A stretch of DNA of 64,000 nt from Tessaracoccus bendigoensis DSM 12906 (GTDB lineage Bacteria; Actinomycetota; Actinomycetes; Propionibacteriales; Propionibacteriaceae). The stretch lies in the NCBI RefSeq assembly GCF_900141915.1, contig NZ_FQZG01000016.1:1-64000 (forward strand), given 5' to 3'. A program made the translations under genes and the position numbers. The notes under the pieces were generated by a model. That model did no database searches. It had not been told where the DNA came from and saw only the letters and a program-made list of their open reading frames with translations. Below, piece by piece: positions 8,735 to 16,389 of the stretch; positions within the stretch are counted from its first letter, which is position 1; each line of letters begins with the position of its first letter.

Positions 8735-9379
8735 ATGAGGAACTTCAACAGAGACTGCCCACCAGAGGGCCAGCACCACCATCACCTACATCAGAGCGCG
8801 TTCGAGGAGGCGGGCGGCGGACGGGGCGGGCGATCACGGCGTCCCAGGGGCCCAGGGTTCCCACCCGGCCCGGGCTTTGGTCCGGGCTTTGGACCCGGCT
8901 TCGGCCCTGGCTTCGGCCCGGGGCGCGGCGGTGGGCGCCGGGCCCGCCGCGGCGACGTCCGGCTGGCGACGCTACTGCTGATCGCAGAGGAGCCCCGCAA
9001 CGGCTACCAGATCATCCAGGAACTCGACACCCGCACCGGGGGTCGCTGGAAGCCGAGCCCGGGGGCCGTCTACCCGGCCCTCAACCAGCTCGAGGACGAG
9101 GGACTGATCCGGGCGACGGAGGCGCCCAGCGGCAAGACCTTCGAGATCACGGAAGCAGGAAAGGCCGAGGCTGAAGCGGCCGCGGACCGCCCCGCCCCGT
9201 GGGAGCTGCCGACGGATGAAGACGCTGGTGTGGCGCACGATCTGATGCACAGCTTCCACCAGCTTGGCCAGGCCATCGGCGCCGTCGTCCAGTCCGGAAA
9301 TCAGGACGCGGTAACCAAAGCCACGGCGGAGGTTGAGGCGCTCAGGCGCCGGATGTACCAGATCCTGGCCGATTCGTGA
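8735..9379 (+). CDS. PadR-family transcriptional regulator with His-rich and GFGP-repeat N-terminus
   Basis: A 214-aa DNA-binding protein. Residues 1-70 are unusual: a His cluster (QHHHHLHQ) followed by Gly/Arg-rich sequence and repeated GFGPGFGP units. The PadR winged helix begins at about residue 72 ('GDVRLATLLLIAEEPRNGYQIIQELDTRTGGRW', 'GAVYPALNQLEDEGLIR') and is followed by a C-terminal dimerisation helix region. I chose the ATG at 8735 because GGAGG lies 8-9 bp upstream. PadR proteins usually repress neighbouring membrane or efflux genes and themselves; no obvious target lies downstream except the convergent HD gene, which overlaps by 38 bp. The tail could bind metal or nucleic acid, but that is speculation. 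Confidence 0.88.
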   Translation: MRNFNRDCPPEGQHHHHLHQSAFEEAGGGRGGRSRRPRGPGFPPGPGFGPGFGPGFGPGFGPGRGGGRRARRGDVRLATLLLIAEEPRNGYQIIQELDTRTGGRWKPSPGAVYPALNQLEDEGLIRATEAPSGKTFEITEAGKAEAEAAADRPAPWELPTDEDAGVAHDLMHSFHQLGQAIGAVVQSGNQDAVTKATAEVEALRRRMYQILADS

Positions 9380-9935
9380 TGGTGTCGCGCTCGAGCGCCA
9401 GGTTGCGCCGGGCCGCGGCTTCCCAGAGGGCCACCCCCTTGGGCGTGCGGAAGATGGCCGCACGCCCAACGAGACGATCGATGAAGTCCAGCCGGCGGGC
9501 TTGCCAAGCGGCCCCGTCGAGGCCCGGCGACTCGGAGCGCACCCTTTGCGCATTGGCCAGGTAAGCGCCCCAGGGGGAGGCCAGCGCGGCCAGGTCGGCG
9601 TCACTGATCCTCCCGCCGGCCAGATCATCGGGCCCCGGGTCGTGGTCGATTGTCACGAGCACGAGGCGAATCACCTCCTCACGTTCAGAGGCCGGGAAGA
9701 CGCCGTCGAGCAGGGAGCCTGCGAGCAGCGCCGAGGCCTCCTCGTCTGAGGGCGATGAGGATCGGTGAACGGCGTCGTGGAACCAGAACGCCACCCGCTC
9801 CGGTCGCCCGGCTCCCAGGAACGCGAGCACGCCCAGGCCGTGACGGAGGTGGCTCTCGCCGTGATAGCGACGGTGTGGTTCACGCCAGCGGCGCAGGAGC
9901 TCGGCCTCCACTTCAATCGGAAGATCCGCTACCAC
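9342..9935 (-). CDS. HD-superfamily metal-dependent phosphohydrolase (predicted)
   Basis: A 197-aa protein resembling the 'predicted metal-dependent HD superfamily phosphohydrolase' group. It has 'RRYHGESHLRHGL' near the N-terminus, 'AFWFHDAVH' (HD motif, about residue 53) and 'VTIDHDPGPDDL' with a further HD. The substrate is unknown, perhaps a nucleotide. The start is the GTG at 9935: it overlaps the stop of the upstream membrane-protein gene (GTGGTAG), indicating translational coupling, and homologous sequence begins there. Longer versions of this reading frame upstream are non-homologous and lie antisense in the neighbouring gene. Confidence 0.75.
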   Translation of the reverse strand: MVADLPIEVEAELLRRWREPHRRYHGESHLRHGLGVLAFLGAGRPERVAFWFHDAVHRSSSPSDEEASALLAGSLLDGVFPASEREEVIRLVLVTIDHDPGPDDLAGGRISDADLAALASPWGAYLANAQRVRSESPGLDGAAWQARRLDFIDRLVGRAAIFRTPKGVALWEAAARRNLALERDTITNRPGSGTSGA

Positions 9936-10348
9936 GCACGGACCCCCCAGTACGCGGCACCTGCCCACAGCCCAGCCCACAACAGCGAGGCGAAGGTCCC
10001 GATGATGAAGAGTTCGCCCTTGCGTGACGACGGTTCGCTGGTCGCCAGCTCCGCGTAGCGACCCAGCCCCTTGACGGCCAGCACCATCGCAATGCCTGCC
10101 GGGAAGCCGCCGACGATGCAAACATAGACCGCAAGCCGTTCGAAGACACCTACCCAGCGCCCGCCTGGAAGATCGGCCTGAGCCCTGACGAGCCCGAGAT
10201 TCTCCCGGGCAAGCTCGATCTCGTCATGGGGACCCTGGCCTGAGTCGTCGATGCGACGCAGGATGAGTCTGATCGCAGGGTTCCCCCAGACCGCCAAGAC
10301 GGCGCCTGCGGCCAGGATGAGCATCCTGAATAGAAGGTCGAGCACCAC
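9929..10348 (-). CDS. Small integral membrane protein, unrecognised
   Basis: A 139-aa protein with three predicted transmembrane helices (about residues 8-27, 75-95 and 108-135) and a basic/acidic cytoplasmic loop between the first two ('RRIDDSGQGPHDEIELA'). No family is recognised. The most probable start is one of two adjacent GTG codons (10348 or 10345), placing the first helix at the N-terminus; the frame continues upstream through repeat DNA to a TTG at 10546, which looks spurious. Its stop overlaps the HD-hydrolase start, so the two are likely one functional unit. Confidence 0.6.
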   Translation of the reverse strand: MVLDLLFRMLILAAGAVLAVWGNPAIRLILRRIDDSGQGPHDEIELARENLGLVRAQADLPGGRWVGVFERLAVYVCIVGGFPAGIAMVLAVKGLGRYAELATSEPSSRKGELFIIGTFASLLWAGLWAGAAYWGVRAW

Positions 10349-10493
10349 CGAGACGCTACACGTCGAGGCCGACAAGACGGACACCGCCACGCACCGGGCG
10401 CGCCGCCTCGTGAGGAACGAACGGGACATAGGCGTTACCCGCTGGCACACGGCGCAGAATCCCGACCACAACATCGTTGGGGGACTCCCCGCA

Positions 10494-10595
10494 CAAGGTC
10501 GCGATGGTTTCGTCACGGGCCGCTCGTTCCTCACGGCCCGGCTCAACCGGCGCGGCGCGGCTCAACCGACGGGCGGGCGGCTCAATCGACAGCCA
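10494..10595. repeat. Dispersed 'CGGCTCAACC' repeat, second copy
   Basis: Bases 10494-10551 match 41-98 with only two or three differences. They are followed by three degenerate 'CGGCTCAACCG' units about 20 bp apart ('CGGCTCAACCGGCG', 'CGGCTCAACCGACG', 'CGGCTCAATCGACA'). Confidence 0.85.
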
Positions 10596-10620
10596 AACCG
10601 CAAACGCGCTGACTTAAGTT

Positions 10621-10659
10621 ACTAGCTTCATTGAGTCCAAATGAAGCTAGTATCTTCAC
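10621..10659 (+). promoter_or_regulatory. Inverted repeat with three half-sites, probable operator of the SatD-family gene
   Basis: A perfect 12-bp inverted repeat (ACTAGCTTCATT at 10621-10632 and AATGAAGCTAGT at 10640-10651) is separated by 7 bp. A third half-site TATCTTCA (10651-10658) overlaps and forms a second palindrome with TGAAGCTA. The ATG of the following gene begins at 10660, so occupancy would block initiation directly. The DNA is far more AT-rich than its surroundings. The cognate regulator is unknown; the SatD-family product, with its C-terminal helix-turn-helix, is the obvious candidate. Confidence 0.75.
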
Positions 10660-11292
10660 ATGCCCACTTCGTCCCCAATGGTCGCCCTACTCGCCGACCT
10701 CGTGGCTTCGCGGACGGCCGACCGGACACGCCTCCACGATGCAGTCATAGAAGCCGCAGCTACGGTCAACGACCGCGTCTCGAGCGTCGACCAACTCCGC
10801 CCAACCGTCGGCGATGAACTTCAAGGGGTCTACGCGACGCTCGGCGACGCGCTCGCCGCATCCTTTACCCTCAGGTTCTCCCTCGCCCCGGAGTGGGACG
10901 TGCGTTTCGGGATCGGGGGCGGCCAAGTGCGCACCGTCGACCCCGAGCTCCGGATCCAGGACGGTTCGGCCTGGTGGCTCGCCCGTGAGGCGATCGACTG
11001 GGTCCATGCCTTCGCCGATGTGAAAGGGCACGGCAGCGCCCGCACCGCGATCCGCGACGAACGCGCCGAGGCAACGCCACAGGCCGACGCCCTGGTCCGA
11101 CTGATCGACGCCCACTTCGCGCGACTCCGCGACGGCGCCGTCAACACCCTCGGAGGCATGTGGGCAGGCCTGGACAACGCCGCCATCGCCCAACGCGAAG
11201 GGATCAGCGAGTCTGCAAACTCGCAGCGCGTGATCAACAACGACCTGCGTCCACTCCTGGACGCCATGAGCACCCTCATCACTCTCCCCTGA
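10660..11292 (+). CDS. SatD-family protein with C-terminal helix-turn-helix
   Basis: A 210-aa cytoplasmic protein resembling the SatD family. The N-terminal core has 'ALLADLVASRTADR', 'TVGDELQGVYATLGDAL' and 'VRFGIGGGQVRT'; the last 50 residues contain a helix-turn-helix-like segment ('AAIAQREGISESANSQRVINNDLRPLL'). SatD proteins are poorly characterised. This architecture suggests a self-regulating sensor or repressor. Only 1 bp separates the palindromic upstream element from the ATG, consistent with a leaderless transcript. A hairpin at 11300-11324 terminates it. Confidence 0.75.
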   Translation: MPTSSPMVALLADLVASRTADRTRLHDAVIEAAATVNDRVSSVDQLRPTVGDELQGVYATLGDALAASFTLRFSLAPEWDVRFGIGGGQVRTVDPELRIQDGSAWWLAREAIDWVHAFADVKGHGSARTAIRDERAEATPQADALVRLIDAHFARLRDGAVNTLGGMWAGLDNAAIAQREGISESANSQRVINNDLRPLLDAMSTLITLP

Positions 11293-11299
11293 ACGCAGA

Positions 11300-11324
11300 A
11301 GGGGTCGGCATGGCGCCGACCCCT
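11300..11324 (+). terminator. Hairpin terminator after the SatD-family gene
   Basis: A perfect 10-bp stem AGGGGTCGGC/GCCGACCCCT with a 5-nt loop starts 8 bp after the stop. There is no T-run, as is common in high-GC actinobacteria. Confidence 0.75.
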
Positions 11325-11398
11325 CCAGAACTCCCAAGACACCCGCGAGCGACCTACCTCCGCCGCACCAGATGATCCCGTGAGCGCCCAGGCGAACC

Positions 11399-11896
11399 TC
11401 AGCCGATGGCAGCCAGCGCCGCGTCGTAGTCGGGCTCGGTCGTGATCTCCGGCACCTGCTCGGTGTAGACGACCTTGCCGTCGGCGTCGATCACAACGAC
11501 CGAGCGTGAGAGCAGACCGGCTAGCGGGCCGTCGGTCATCGTGACGCCGAAGGTCTCGCCGAAGTTCGTCCGGAAATCAGAGGAGACCACCACGTTCTCG
11601 ATGCCCTCCGCGCCGCAGAAGCGGTTGAGTGCGAACGGGAGATCGCGCGACACGCACAGCACTGACGTGCCCTCGAGACCGGCGGCCTTCTCGTTGAATG
11701 TGCGCACGCTCATCGCGCACACCCCCGTGTCGACCGACGGGAAAATGTTGAGCACCAGTTTCTGGCCAGCGAAGTCGCCCGATGAGATCGGGGCCAGGTC
11801 GGTGCCGACGACCTCGAAGTCGGGGGCTGTGGAGCCGACGGCGGGCAGTTCGCCGACTGAATGGACAGTGTTTCCCTTGAATGCGATTTGAGCCAT
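11399..11896 (-). CDS. tpx: Thiol peroxidase (atypical 2-Cys peroxiredoxin)
   Basis: A 165-aa peroxiredoxin reducing hydrogen peroxide and alkyl hydroperoxides with thioredoxin-type electrons. The peroxidatic Cys lies in '[20 protein letters not shown]' and the resolving Cys in '[19 protein letters not shown]'. The active-site Thr and Arg (xxxT..C, and Arg near the C-terminus) are present. The length is exactly that of the family. The ATG at 11896 ([15 protein letters not shown]) has GGGAAGGA upstream; the longer frame to 11947 is not homologous. Confidence 0.95.
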   Translation of the reverse strand: MAQIAFKGNTVHSVGELPAVGSTAPDFEVVGTDLAPISSGDFAGQKLVLNIFPSVDTGVCAMSVRTFNEKAAGLEGTSVLCVSRDLPFALNRFCGAEGIENVVVSSDFRTNFGETFGVTMTDGPLAGLLSRSVVVIDADGKVVYTEQVPEITTEPDYDAALAAIG

Positions 11897-12013
11897 GCCA
11901 CCGATCCTTCCCGATCGGCGACCAGTTTTCCAGGCGGTCCCGATCAATGGACGGCCGGCCCATGGAGGAACGCTCCAGCCGAACCGCCCACCAGCACCGG
12001 GACGGGCCGACGC

Positions 12014-12943
12014 TCAGCCCAGCACGGGCCTGACGTGCAGCCCGACATCCGGGTCGACCAGGGTTTCCTGGGCGGCCGCGATGTCGCCGATAAGCAGTTC
12101 CGCTTCGACCGGAACGCTCCGTTTCACCAGGCCAAGCGCCATTGGGCCGAGTTCGTGATGGCGGCCCGACGACCCGACGAATCCCACCTTGCGCCCGTTC
12201 AACTCGATGGCCGCACCCACCTCGGGCAGCTGCGACATTGAACCGTCCAGGTGCAGCTGCACCAGCCTGCGCGGCGGCCGCCCGAGGGTGTGTACGCGGG
12301 CGACCGTCTCCTGCCCGCGGTAGCAACCCTTGTTCAGGTGCGTGGCGACAAGGCCGATCTCGTTGGGGATCGTCTTGAAGTCGGTGTCGACGAACATGCG
12401 CGGAACCCCGGCCGCGATCCGCATCGCGTCGAACGCCCAGGTCCCGACGGTGCCGACGAGCTGTTCGCCGACGGGGAGGAAGGCCTCGGTACCGCCGAGT
12501 TCGCTGTCGCGCACCCGCCAGCCGTCCGGGACGGCCACCCGATGGCCGACCCAGGCAAGTGCCAGGTCGGTCCTGCGCGCGACCTCGACCCGCATCGCGA
12601 ACCGCATGGATTCGAGGAACCCGACGAGCGCGTCGGCGTGCCCCGGCTCGGTCCAGGCCAGGAAGCTGGTGCCGTCGTCGACGCCGTAGAGCACGTGCTC
12701 GATGTGACCGGTCGGCGACAGGATCAGCGCGGACGTCGCCTCCCCGGGCCGCAGGGATTCGAGGTGCTGCGTCGTCAGAGAATGGAGCCAGGCCAGCCGG
12801 TCGACCCCGGTGATCTCGACGATCTCCCGGTTATGGAGGTCGACGACGCCCTCGCCCGACTCCAGCGCCCGCGCCTCGCTGACGGGGTTGCCGTAGTGCC
12901 AGGCCAGCCCGGCGTCGAGGCCCTCCTCGATGACGACCGGCAT
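12014..12943 (-). CDS. ygfZ: YgfZ/GcvT-type folate-binding protein
   Basis: A 309-aa cytoplasmic tetrahydrofolate-binding protein that supports iron-sulfur enzyme maturation or repair. It carries the family signature KGCYRGQETVAR (about residues 226-237) within a GcvT-like fold ('LHNREIVEITGVDRLAWLHSL' at the N-terminus). The start is the ATG at 12943, whose A is also the last base of the upstream TGA (TGATG), so the gene is translationally coupled to the nitrobindin-like gene. Upstream extension of this frame to 13390 is antisense-like noise. Confidence 0.92.
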   Translation of the reverse strand: MPVVIEEGLDAGLAWHYGNPVSEARALESGEGVVDLHNREIVEITGVDRLAWLHSLTTQHLESLRPGEATSALILSPTGHIEHVLYGVDDGTSFLAWTEPGHADALVGFLESMRFAMRVEVARRTDLALAWVGHRVAVPDGWRVRDSELGGTEAFLPVGEQLVGTVGTWAFDAMRIAAGVPRMFVDTDFKTIPNEIGLVATHLNKGCYRGQETVARVHTLGRPPRRLVQLHLDGSMSQLPEVGAAIELNGRKVGFVGSSGRHHELGPMALGLVKRSVPVEAELLIGDIAAAQETLVDPDVGLHVRPVLG

Positions 12944-13446
12944 CAGGCGCGCTTCAGACGTGCCCACAGATGGGGCCTGAGGTCGTGCTCGGCGGTTGCG
13001 CGGTCGAGCGCGTACATCAGGTCGCCGTCGACCTTCCCGTAGAGCCGTTGCCCGGCCGAGTGGGACACCTGGGCGCCTTCGGCGCGCACGACGGCGTCGG
13101 TGCGGAGATCGATGCGGGTCACCTGGATCTGACCCACCAGCAGTTCGGTCCAGCCGTCCGAGTTCGCCAGCATCACCTCGATCGACGCGTCTGCCTTCGG
13201 GTGCCAGAATCCGGTCTCCATGCCGAACGGCTCGGTCTCGGCACCGTCCTCTCCCAACAGGAACGTCTGGGACGCGTAATAGAGGTACTCGCCGCCGTTG
13301 TGGTTGAACTCGATGCGCTGCTCGAACTCGAACCCGACGCCTTCGTGGTCGGTGCCGTTGCCGGTGCCCTCCCAGCGCCCCACGAGCCACCCCAGGGCGG
13401 TCAGCTTCGGGTTCAGGCCCTCGGGGACCTCAATGTCGATGTTCAA
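12943..13446 (-). CDS. Nitrobindin-like heme-binding beta-barrel protein (FABP/THAP4 family)
   Basis: A 167-aa ten-stranded beta-barrel of the nitrobindin (peroxynitrite isomerase, DUF1794) family. Key features are 'WLVGRWEGTGNG' near the N-terminus, 'FGMETGFWHPKADASIEVMLANSDGW' in the middle, and 'LRPHLWARLKRA' at the C-terminus (the His is the likely heme ligand). A TTG start at 13446 has AGGAGC six bp upstream, and the codon overlaps the stop of a 38-codon upstream gene (TTGA). Pairing with YgfZ links it to redox and iron-sulfur protection; this is inference. Confidence 0.88.
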   Translation of the reverse strand: MNIDIEVPEGLNPKLTALGWLVGRWEGTGNGTDHEGVGFEFEQRIEFNHNGGEYLYYASQTFLLGEDGAETEPFGMETGFWHPKADASIEVMLANSDGWTELLVGQIQVTRIDLRTDAVVRAEGAQVSHSAGQRLYGKVDGDLMYALDRATAEHDLRPHLWARLKRA

Positions 13447-13559
13447 CTTCCGCTCCTCATGTTCTTCAGCAGCGTCCACATCACGGCGGCCAGCGCCATG
13501 ATCGCCAACAAACTGGTCAACGCGGCCGCGATGATCAACACCCAGACAAGGACGCTCAT
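13443..13559 (-). CDS. 38-aa single-pass membrane peptide, coupled to nitrobindin gene
   Basis: A short gene reading [20 protein letters not shown], then further Ala/Met/Leu residues, ending in the basic tail LLKNMRSGS. One transmembrane helix covers almost the whole peptide. It starts with ATG at 13559 and its TGA (13445-13443) overlaps the TTG start of the nitrobindin-like gene, whose Shine-Dalgarno lies inside this frame. The arrangement (peptide, nitrobindin, YgfZ, all overlapping) strongly suggests a real translated unit. Function is unknown; it may be a leader or a small membrane partner. Confidence 0.6.
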   Translation of the reverse strand: MSVLVWVLIIAAALTSLLAIMALAAVMWTLLKNMRSGS

Positions 13560-13594
13560 GGCGGCCAGTATACGAAGGCCGCCACAATGGGGGC

Positions 13595-14032
13595 ATGCGC
13601 GCAGTGGTCACCAGGGTCGAGTCAGCTTCCGTGAAGGTCGACGGCGAGGTGATCGCCGAACTACCCCGGCCCGGGCTACTGATCCTTGCGGGGGTCGGCC
13701 ATGAGGATTCCGCCTCCGAAGCTGGCGCCCTTGCCCGGAAGATCTGGGGGTTGCGCATCCTGGACGGCGAACTCTCGGCCAGCGATGTCGACGCCCCGAT
13801 CCTCGTTGTGAGTCAGTTCACGCTGTACGCCTCCACGAAGAAGGGGCGCCGCCCGTCGTGGAGCCGGGCCGCGCCCGGGGTCGTCAGCGAGCCGTTGGTC
13901 GAGGAGTTGTGCAACCAGCTCGAGGCGCTCGGTGCCAGCGTCGAGAGGGGTCGTTTCGGCGCACACATGTCGGTGGCCTCAGTCAACGACGGGCCGATCA
14001 CCGTCCTGATCGACACATTGAACTGGGAGTAG
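13595..14032 (+). CDS. dtd: D-aminoacyl-tRNA deacylase
   Basis: A 145-aa enzyme that removes D-amino acids (and glycine) mischarged on tRNA. The active-site motif SQFTLYA (residues 71-77) and the cross-subunit motif '[10 protein letters not shown]' (the Gly-cisPro region) are both intact. The length is typical. It starts with ATG at 13595 and is divergent from the 38-aa membrane-peptide gene. Confidence 0.96.
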   Translation: MRAVVTRVESASVKVDGEVIAELPRPGLLILAGVGHEDSASEAGALARKIWGLRILDGELSASDVDAPILVVSQFTLYASTKKGRRPSWSRAAPGVVSEPLVEELCNQLEALGASVERGRFGAHMSVASVNDGPITVLIDTLNWE

Positions 14033-14037
14033 GTTGC

Positions 14038-14781
14038 TCACGCCGGGGCCAGGAACTCGATCGAGCTGATCGAAACCGCGTCGACGGTGTCACTCTCCCC
14101 GCCGGGATCGGTGGCGTCCTCGATCCTCATGTTGACGCTGCGGGTCTGGATCTCCGGGAATCGGACCTCCTGGAAGCCACGGTTGTTCACCGTCAGCCCC
14201 TGCACGAAGTAGGAACCGTCCGAGAACTCCCATCGGATCCTCAGGATCCGACGCTCCTCCGCGAATCGCCCCGTCCAGACGGTGTTCCCGTTGATCAGCC
14301 GCAACCCGACGAGCGTGGTCGGGTCGTCGAACATGAATACGATGGATTCACCTTTCCCGTCGCCGGGGCATCGCCAGAAGGTCGCCGGGTCGTCGTCGAG
14401 GAGGGCGGACGGCACCTCCCGGCCCCCGTTACCCTGGCACTCCCCATGTGCTTCGAGGGCCTCGACCGCCTTGACCGACCCGTCGAACGGCGCAAGATTG
14501 CCCTGGACACCCGAAGTCGCGACAGGGGAAGGGGACATGACCGGCTCGGTATCCGGTACCGCAGGTCTGAACACCAGCTTTCCCAGGATGAAGGCCGCCA
14601 CAAGGACGAGCAGCAGGACGACCACCAGGCGACGCGGCGGGACGCCTCCACGCATCGGCAACGTGAAGGTCGGAGCTGGTGGGCGGGCTTCCACCGGCTC
14701 GTCCGGGGGCTCTGTCTCCCCGACATCACCGGATTCGCCCGCGCGCACCCGGAAGTACTCATCCGGAACGCGTGGCGCCAT
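14038..14781 (-). CDS. Membrane-anchored discoidin-like (F5/8 type C) protein
   Basis: A 247-aa protein with a Pro/Glu-rich cytoplasmic N-terminus (about 55 residues), one transmembrane helix ('RLVVVLLLVLVAAFILGKLVF'-type segment), a Ser/Pro linker, and an extracellular beta-sandwich domain (about 105-245). That domain has 'ALLDDDPATFWRCPGDGKGESIVFMF' and 'VQGLTVNNRGFQEVRFPEI', resembling a discoidin or NADase-associated glycan-binding fold. The ligand is unknown. The start is most likely the ATG at 14781 (MAPRVPDEYFRVR); others lie at 14790 and 14802. It is divergent from the GlnR-like gene. Confidence 0.72.
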   Translation of the reverse strand: MAPRVPDEYFRVRAGESGDVGETEPPDEPVEARPPAPTFTLPMRGGVPPRRLVVVLLLVLVAAFILGKLVFRPAVPDTEPVMSPSPVATSGVQGNLAPFDGSVKAVEALEAHGECQGNGGREVPSALLDDDPATFWRCPGDGKGESIVFMFDDPTTLVGLRLINGNTVWTGRFAEERRILRIRWEFSDGSYFVQGLTVNNRGFQEVRFPEIQTRSVNMRIEDATDPGGESDTVDAVSISSIEFLAPA

Positions 14782-14883
14782 GCACTTCATGCTACAAGCC
14801 ATGTCCGGGGCGGATGGCGACTCCTGCCCCGGATGGCCTGGGCGTTACGATGAGCAGAGCCTGCGGAAGGAGGAATGACACCG

Positions 14884-15537
14884 GTGGGTACCGTCATCTT
14901 CATCTCCGGGGTCGAACCCCCCGATGAACTCGCACTGCTGAGCCACACCGTGGCAAGGGCTTCGTCCGCGGCACAGGCACTCTTGGAGGCGGAGACCGCA
15001 GACGTGCTCATCGTCGACGGCCGCACCGAGTTGGCCGCCGCCAGGTCGGCCTGCCACACGTTGTCCCAATCGGGTGAGACCCCCATCCTGCTGATCGTGG
15101 CCGCGACCGGGCTTGCGGTACTCACCCCCGAGTGGGGATTCTCCGATTTCATCACCGAGGGTTCGGAGCCGGCCGAACTCGACGCCCGCATCCGGATTCT
15201 GTCGCGTTCCAGCACCGACCCAGATGTGCTGACCGCCGGACCGATCCGGGTAGATGGGGCGGCCTATTCGGCCTCGGTCAACGGGGAGCCTCTCGACCTC
15301 ACCTACACCGAGTTCGAGTTGCTGCGCTATCTGATGCAGCATCCTGGGAGGGTGCTTTCCCGGGAAACGCTGGTGAGCCAGGTGTGGGGCTACGACTACT
15401 ACGGCGGCACCCGCACCGTCGATGTACACGTCCGACGGCTGCGGGCCAAGCTCGGCCAGTACGACAGTTACATCGGCACCGTCCGCAACGTCGGTTACCG
15501 TTTCGCAAGCTCAAGGGAGTCAAACCGTGCTGGTTAA
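14884..15537 (+). CDS. glnR: GlnR-type orphan OmpR-family response regulator
   Basis: A 217-aa regulator with an N-terminal atypical receiver ('ADVLIVDGRTELAAARSACHTL') and a C-terminal winged helix (about 115-215: 'LDLTYTEFELLRYLMQHPGRVLSRETL', 'RTVDVHVRRLRAKLG', 'IGTVRNVGYRF'). Its position immediately before mycothiol synthase matches the mycobacterial glnR-mshD order, and GlnR is the central nitrogen regulator of actinobacteria. No partner kinase is adjacent, as expected for the orphan GlnR. I prefer the GTG at 14884, which is ten bp from AGGAGG; the ATG at 14875 is only 2 bp from it. Confidence 0.78.
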   Translation: MGTVIFISGVEPPDELALLSHTVARASSAAQALLEAETADVLIVDGRTELAAARSACHTLSQSGETPILLIVAATGLAVLTPEWGFSDFITEGSEPAELDARIRILSRSSTDPDVLTAGPIRVDGAAYSASVNGEPLDLTYTEFELLRYLMQHPGRVLSRETLVSQVWGYDYYGGTRTVDVHVRRLRAKLGQYDSYIGTVRNVGYRFASSRESNRAG

Positions 15538-16387
15538 CCTGTCCCCGCTGACCCGCACGATGCAGGAGACCCTGCGTCGCCTGGTCGCCGCCATCGAGGA
15601 GCATGACGGCATCTCCCCCATCAACGAATCGGGGTCGTTGGGAATCGATAGCAGCCGCGAGGCCGACTTCTTCTTCCTGGGCCGACGCGACGACCCGTTC
15701 GGCTTTGTGATCTGCGACGAGCGTGACGGCACCTTGCAGGTTGGCGTCCACCCGGAGCACCGGCGAAAGGGATACGCGACGATGCTGCTCAGTGAGGCGC
15801 TCAGCAGCTACCCCGACTTCTCTTTGTGGGCCTTCGGAACGCTGCCCGGCTCCCGCGAGCTCGCGGCCCGGCTGGGCCTCGAACCGGTGCGCGAACTACT
15901 CAGGATGGAGCGGCCGCTACTCGACAGCGCGCCATCCGAACCGACCGTGGACGGCTATCGCATCACCGGCTACTCGCCTGCCGATCGTGAGGCCGTCGTC
16001 GCCCTCAACGCGGCCGCGTTCGCACACCACCCGGAACAGGGTCGACTCACACTGGCCGAATTCGACGAGTTGACGGCGCAGCCGTGGTTCGATCCGGAAG
16101 GGCTGCTGGTCGCCAGACGCGGCGATGAGGTCGCAGGCTTCCACTGGACCAAGCGCCACGGCGGCGGCCTCGGCGAGGTTTACGTCATCGCTGTCGCGAA
16201 GGCTCACGAGGGTCGGGGAATCGGCAGGGTGCTACTGGAGCGCGGGCTGGACCATCTCGTCTACGCTGGGGACGATCGGGTACAACTCTACGTTGAGGCC
16301 GACCAGATCCGAGCCGTGCGGATGTACCTTGCGAGCGGGTTCACGGTCAGCCAAACCGACACCAGTTTCCACGCCACGAAAGGTTGA
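15527..16387 (+). CDS. mshD: Mycothiol synthase (GNAT acetyltransferase)
   Basis: A 286-aa enzyme performing the last step of mycothiol synthesis, acetylation of Cys-GlcN-Ins by acetyl-CoA. It contains two GNAT domains: N-terminal '[21 protein letters not shown]' (about residues 72-92) and C-terminal '[27 protein letters not shown]' (about 220-245), followed by '[19 protein letters not shown]'. The length is near that of known MshD. The start is the GTG at 15527, eight bp after AAGGGAG, overlapping the end of the glnR-like gene by 11 bp. Mycothiol synthesis is confined to Actinobacteria. Confidence 0.9.
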   Translation: MLVNLSPLTRTMQETLRRLVAAIEEHDGISPINESGSLGIDSSREADFFFLGRRDDPFGFVICDERDGTLQVGVHPEHRRKGYATMLLSEALSSYPDFSLWAFGTLPGSRELAARLGLEPVRELLRMERPLLDSAPSEPTVDGYRITGYSPADREAVVALNAAAFAHHPEQGRLTLAEFDELTAQPWFDPEGLLVARRGDEVAGFHWTKRHGGGLGEVYVIAVAKAHEGRGIGRVLLERGLDHLVYAGDDRVQLYVEADQIRAVRMYLASGFTVSQTDTSFHATKG

Positions 16388-16389
16388 AC

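Larger units (their letters stand above)
10349..10659. other. Intergenic region carrying a dispersed-repeat copy
   Basis: This is a 311-bp gap between the divergent membrane-protein and SatD-family genes. It holds the second copy of the dispersed repeat (10494-about 10595) and the SatD inverted repeat at its right end. I see no convincing gene; the reading frames crossing it are arginine-rich and without homology. Confidence 0.6.
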
